15,511 nucleotides of DNA from assembly GCA_902772605.1 (NCBI GenBank), contig CACYBG010000139.1, positions 1-15,511 on the forward strand, in the 5' to 3' direction. Shown in pieces: positions 12,993 to 15,511 of the stretch (position 1 is its first letter; each line of letters starts with the position of its first letter). The notes under the pieces are model-generated. The model made no database searches, was not told the origin of the DNA, and saw only the letters and a list, made by a program, of their open reading frames with translations. The position numbers and the translations under genes were made by a program. Origin of the DNA: an uncultured Spirochaetaceae bacterium. GTDB lineage: Bacteria > Spirochaetota > Spirochaetia > Treponematales > Treponemataceae.

Positions 12993-15173
12993 ATGAAAAT
13001 CATCAAGAGAAGCGGTGCGGAAGTAACTTTTGATAGGGAAAAAATCAGCTCGGCAATCAAAAAGGCAAACGTACAGGTAGAGGAAATCGACAGGCTCACT
13101 GACAATCAGATTACTTCTATAGTTGATGATATAGAAATACAGTGTCACAAAGAAGGACACGCACTCAACGTTGAAGACATCCAGGACCTGGTCGAAAACG
13201 GCATCATGGCAAACGGAGCATATAAGGTAGCAAAGCTCTACATAACCTACCGTTACCGCCATCAGCTGATAAGGAAGGAAAACACAACCGACCAGCAGAT
13301 AATCAGCCTTCTGGAAGAAAACAACGAAGAAGTCAAACAGGAAAACTCAAACAAGAACCCGACCGTAGTTTCAGTCCAGCGCGACTACATGGCCGGAGAA
13401 GTTTCCAAGGACATCACTCGCCGCTTCCTGCTCGATGCAGACATTTCAAAGGCCCATGAAGAAGGCATAATCCACTTCCACGACTCGGACTATTTCGCAC
13501 AGCACATGCACAACTGCGACCTGGTCAATCTTGAAGACATGCTCCAGAACGGAACCGTAATCAGCGGAACCAAAATCGACAGGCCCCACTCTTTTTCAAC
13601 GGCATGCAACATCGCGACCCAGATTATTGCACAGGTTGCCAGCTGCCAGTACGGTGGACAGAGCATTTCACTTGCACATCTTGCACCTTTCGTTGATGTC
13701 AGCAGAAAAAAGATTCAGAAGGACATCCGCGAAACTATGGAAACCCTCGGCATAAAAATCAACGAAGAGCAGTTCAACTATATGGTTGAAAGAAGGCTCA
13801 GGACCGAAATCACCAAGGGCGTGCAGACGATTCAGTATCAGGTAATCACATTGATGACGACAAACGGACAGGCTCCGTTCGTAACGGTCTTCATGTACCT
13901 CAACGAAGCAAAATCAGAGCAGGAAAAAGCCGATTTGGCAATCATCGTCGAAGAAGTGCTCAAGCAGAGGTATCAGGGAGTCAAAAACGAACAGGGCGCA
14001 TGGATTACACCTGCATTCCCCAAGCTGATTTACGTACTTGAACCGGACAACATTGAAAAGGATTCAAAATACTACTATTTAACCGAAATGGCTGCTAAAT
14101 GCACCGCACGCCGCATGGTTCCGGATTACATCTCCGAAAAGATGATGCTTTCCATAAAGATTGATGAAAACGGCAACGGAAACTGCTATCCATGCATGGG
14201 ATGCCGCTCATTCCTCACGACCTACATCGATCCTGAAACAGGCAAACCTAAATACTACGGACGATTCAATCAGGGTGTCGTAACCCTGAATCTGGTTGAC
14301 GTGGCATGTTCATCCGGCGGAAACGAAGAGAAATTCTGGCAGCTTATGGATCAGAGGCTTGAACTTTGTCACCGTGCACTTCAGATTCGCCACAAGAGAC
14401 TTTTGGGAACAAAATCTGACGCAGCCCCAATACTCTGGCAGAACGGTGCACTTGCAAGGCTTAAGAAAGGCGAAACAATCGACAAACTCCTTTACAACGG
14501 ATATTCGACAATCTCCCTTGGATATGCCGGACTCTGCGAATGTACAAGATACATGACAGGATTCAGCCACACGACGGACGAAGGAAAACCGTTTGCACTC
14601 AAAGTCATGCACGCAATGAACGATGCATGCAAAAAATGGAAGCTTGAGGAACACATCGATTATTCAGTCTATGGAACGCCGCTTGAAAGCACGACATACA
14701 AATTCGCAAAGTGCCTAAAGAAACGTTTCGGAGTAATCCCGCAGGTAACCGATAAAAACTACATCACGAACAGCTATCACGTGCATGTCACCGAAAAAAT
14801 CGATGCATTCACGAAACTGCTTTTCGAATCCGAATTCCAGAAACTGTCCCCGGGTGGAGCGGTATCTTATGTTGAGGTTCCGAACATGGAAACAAACCTT
14901 GAAGCGGTAATGACACTGCTCAAGCACATCTACAACAACATAATGTATGCCGAGCTCAACACAAAGAGCGACTTCTGTCAGAAATGCGGATACACGGGAG
15001 AAATTAAAATCGTTACAGACGAAGACGGCAAGCTGATTTGGGAATGTCCAAACTGCGGCAACCGTGAACAGTCAACGATGAACGTCGCCCGCAGAACATG
15101 CGGATACATAGGCACCCAGTACTGGAACCAGGGACGAACCCAGGAAATCCGGGAAAGGGTTTTACACCTTTAA
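12993..15173 (+). CDS. nrdD: Anaerobic ribonucleoside-triphosphate reductase, class III (NrdD)
   Basis: This glycyl-radical enzyme reduces ribonucleoside triphosphates to deoxyribonucleotides under anaerobic conditions in the cytoplasm. The 726-residue length is normal (E. coli about 712). Residues about 2-92 form an ATP-cone allosteric domain (IIKRSGAEVTFDREKI onward). The catalytic barrel follows, with C175 in MHNCDLVNLEDML and a CMGCRS motif (401-406) supplying the probable active-site cysteines. Near the C-terminus a zinc ribbon has C662/C665 (CQKC) and C685/C688 (CPNC). The glycyl radical motif is RRTCGYIG (700-707), with G704 the probable radical site. AGGA lies 4 nt before the ATG, and the ATP-cone begins at this Met. 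nrdG follows on the same strand. The paired NrdR boxes indicate dATP-responsive repression, and the leader may add attenuation. Confidence 0.98.
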   Translation: MKIIKRSGAEVTFDREKISSAIKKANVQVEEIDRLTDNQITSIVDDIEIQCHKEGHALNVEDIQDLVENGIMANGAYKVAKLYITYRYRHQLIRKENTTDQQIISLLEENNEEVKQENSNKNPTVVSVQRDYMAGEVSKDITRRFLLDADISKAHEEGIIHFHDSDYFAQHMHNCDLVNLEDMLQNGTVISGTKIDRPHSFSTACNIATQIIAQVASCQYGGQSISLAHLAPFVDVSRKKIQKDIRETMETLGIKINEEQFNYMVERRLRTEITKGVQTIQYQVITLMTTNGQAPFVTVFMYLNEAKSEQEKADLAIIVEEVLKQRYQGVKNEQGAWITPAFPKLIYVLEPDNIEKDSKYYYLTEMAAKCTARRMVPDYISEKMMLSIKIDENGNGNCYPCMGCRSFLTTYIDPETGKPKYYGRFNQGVVTLNLVDVACSSGGNEEKFWQLMDQRLELCHRALQIRHKRLLGTKSDAAPILWQNGALARLKKGETIDKLLYNGYSTISLGYAGLCECTRYMTGFSHTTDEGKPFALKVMHAMNDACKKWKLEEHIDYSVYGTPLESTTYKFAKCLKKRFGVIPQVTDKNYITNSYHVHVTEKIDAFTKLLFESEFQKLSPGGAVSYVEVPNMETNLEAVMTLLKHIYNNIMYAELNTKSDFCQKCGYTGEIKIVTDEDGKLIWECPNCGNREQSTMNVARRTCGYIGTQYWNQGRTQEIRERVLHL

Positions 15174-15182
15174 TTTAGGGTT

Positions 15183-15278
15183 CTTAGGGGCTTAGCCCCT
15201 AAGCCGTGCCGGAAAAGAGAGGTGTTTAAGGGGAGGGAAAATCCTCGCTTCGGAGTAGGGGGTTGTCACTCCCCTTAA
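15183..15278 (+). repeat. GC-rich palindromic spacer between nrdD and nrdG
   Basis: Two perfect inverted repeats lie in tandem. CTTAGGGGC-TTA-GCCCCTAAG occupies 15183-15203. TTAAGGGGAG (15226-15235) pairs with CTCCCCTTAA (15269-15278) around a 33-nt interior that can itself form small hairpins. The composition is clearly more GC-rich than other spacers in the window. There is no T-tract, so it is not a standard terminator. It may be an interspersed palindromic repeat (REP-like) or an mRNA processing or stability element. Confidence 0.6.
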
Positions 15279-15317
15279 TATATGGGGGCGTACAGGGACC
15301 ACCCTGTAAAATTGATT

Positions 15318-15511
15318 ATGTACTACGGTGAAATTAAAAAGATAGATATAGCTAACGGCGATGGAGTCCGTGTTTCGCTTTTTGTCTCTGGATGCAGGAT
15401 TCACTGTCCCGGATGTTTCAACGCAATGACCTGGGATTTTTGTTACGGAAAAGAATTCACTCAGGAAACGGAAAACGAAATACTAGAAGCTTTGGACAAG
15501 GATTTCATATC
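15318..15511 (+). CDS. nrdG: Anaerobic ribonucleotide reductase activating protein NrdG, 3' end cut by the window edge
   Basis: This radical-SAM activase generates the glycyl radical on NrdD. The 64 visible residues carry the CxxxCxxC cluster motif (C26, C30, C33 in SGCRIHCPGC) that binds the 4Fe-4S cluster, preceded by IANGDGVRVSLFVSGC, typical of NrdG. I start it at ATG 15318 because the family normally begins a few residues before this segment. An in-frame ATG at 15282 would add 12 residues with no homology I recognise, and a TTG at 15312 is also possible. No good Shine-Dalgarno sequence precedes any of these. It is probably cotranscribed with nrdD through the 144-nt palindromic spacer. 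Confidence 0.95.
   Translation, partial: MYYGEIKKIDIANGDGVRVSLFVSGCRIHCPGCFNAMTWDFCYGKEFTQETENEILEALDKDFI

Noticed and set aside
15282..15317. Upstream ATG start for nrdG
   Set aside because: The extra 12 residues lie partly beside the palindromic spacer, lack a Shine-Dalgarno sequence, and do not match how NrdG proteins begin.
15192..15404. A 70-codon minus-strand frame across the nrdD-nrdG spacer
   Set aside because: It runs through the palindromes and antisense to nrdG, with no domain or ribosome binding site.

Overview
The window looks like a chromosomal segment of an anaerobic, saccharolytic Treponema (Spirochaetes). The reasons are the mglB-mglA-mglC order known from treponemes, an MglB-type lipoprotein whose domain order is circularly permuted as reported for the T. 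pallidum MglB-2 protein, an oxygen-sensitive class III ribonucleotide reductase, and a moderate, AT-leaning composition with very AT-rich intergenic DNA. This assignment is inferred from gene content and was not tested by a search.

From left to right, all genes up to 12040 lie on the minus strand. Positions 1-3133 hold a two-gene signalling pair: a two-domain response-regulator-like protein (3133 to 2297), overlapped by 4 nt by a membrane-bound hybrid histidine kinase (TTG start at 2300) that runs off the left edge. Positions 3300-7157 hold mnmE (tRNA wobble-uridine modification GTPase). Its ATG directly follows the stop codon of a secreted 802-residue protein that joins a propeller-like region to a DUF4015-type putative glycoside hydrolase. 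Positions 7305-12108 are the complete glucose/galactose ABC transporter unit: promoter, mglB (lipoprotein receptor), a strong terminator-like stem-loop, mglA (double ATPase), mglC (permease with about 200 extra N-terminal coiled-coil residues) and a strong final terminator.

Positions 12041-12992 are a 952-bp divergent intergenic region. It carries two kinds of tandem repeat, a foldable element of unknown identity, and the control region of nrdD. That control region has a sigma70-type promoter overlapped by two NrdR boxes 31 bp apart, a terminator-like hairpin in the leader, and an alternative pairing that competes with the hairpin. nrdD (12993-15173) is complete and is followed, after a GC-rich palindromic spacer, by the start of nrdG (15318 to the right edge), its radical-SAM activase.

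The sugar uptake genes and the anaerobic dNTP-synthesis genes are ordinary in function. The unusual points are the permuted MglB, the MglC extension, the layered control of nrdD, and several intergenic repeat or structured elements. I did not find a clearly new multi-gene system.
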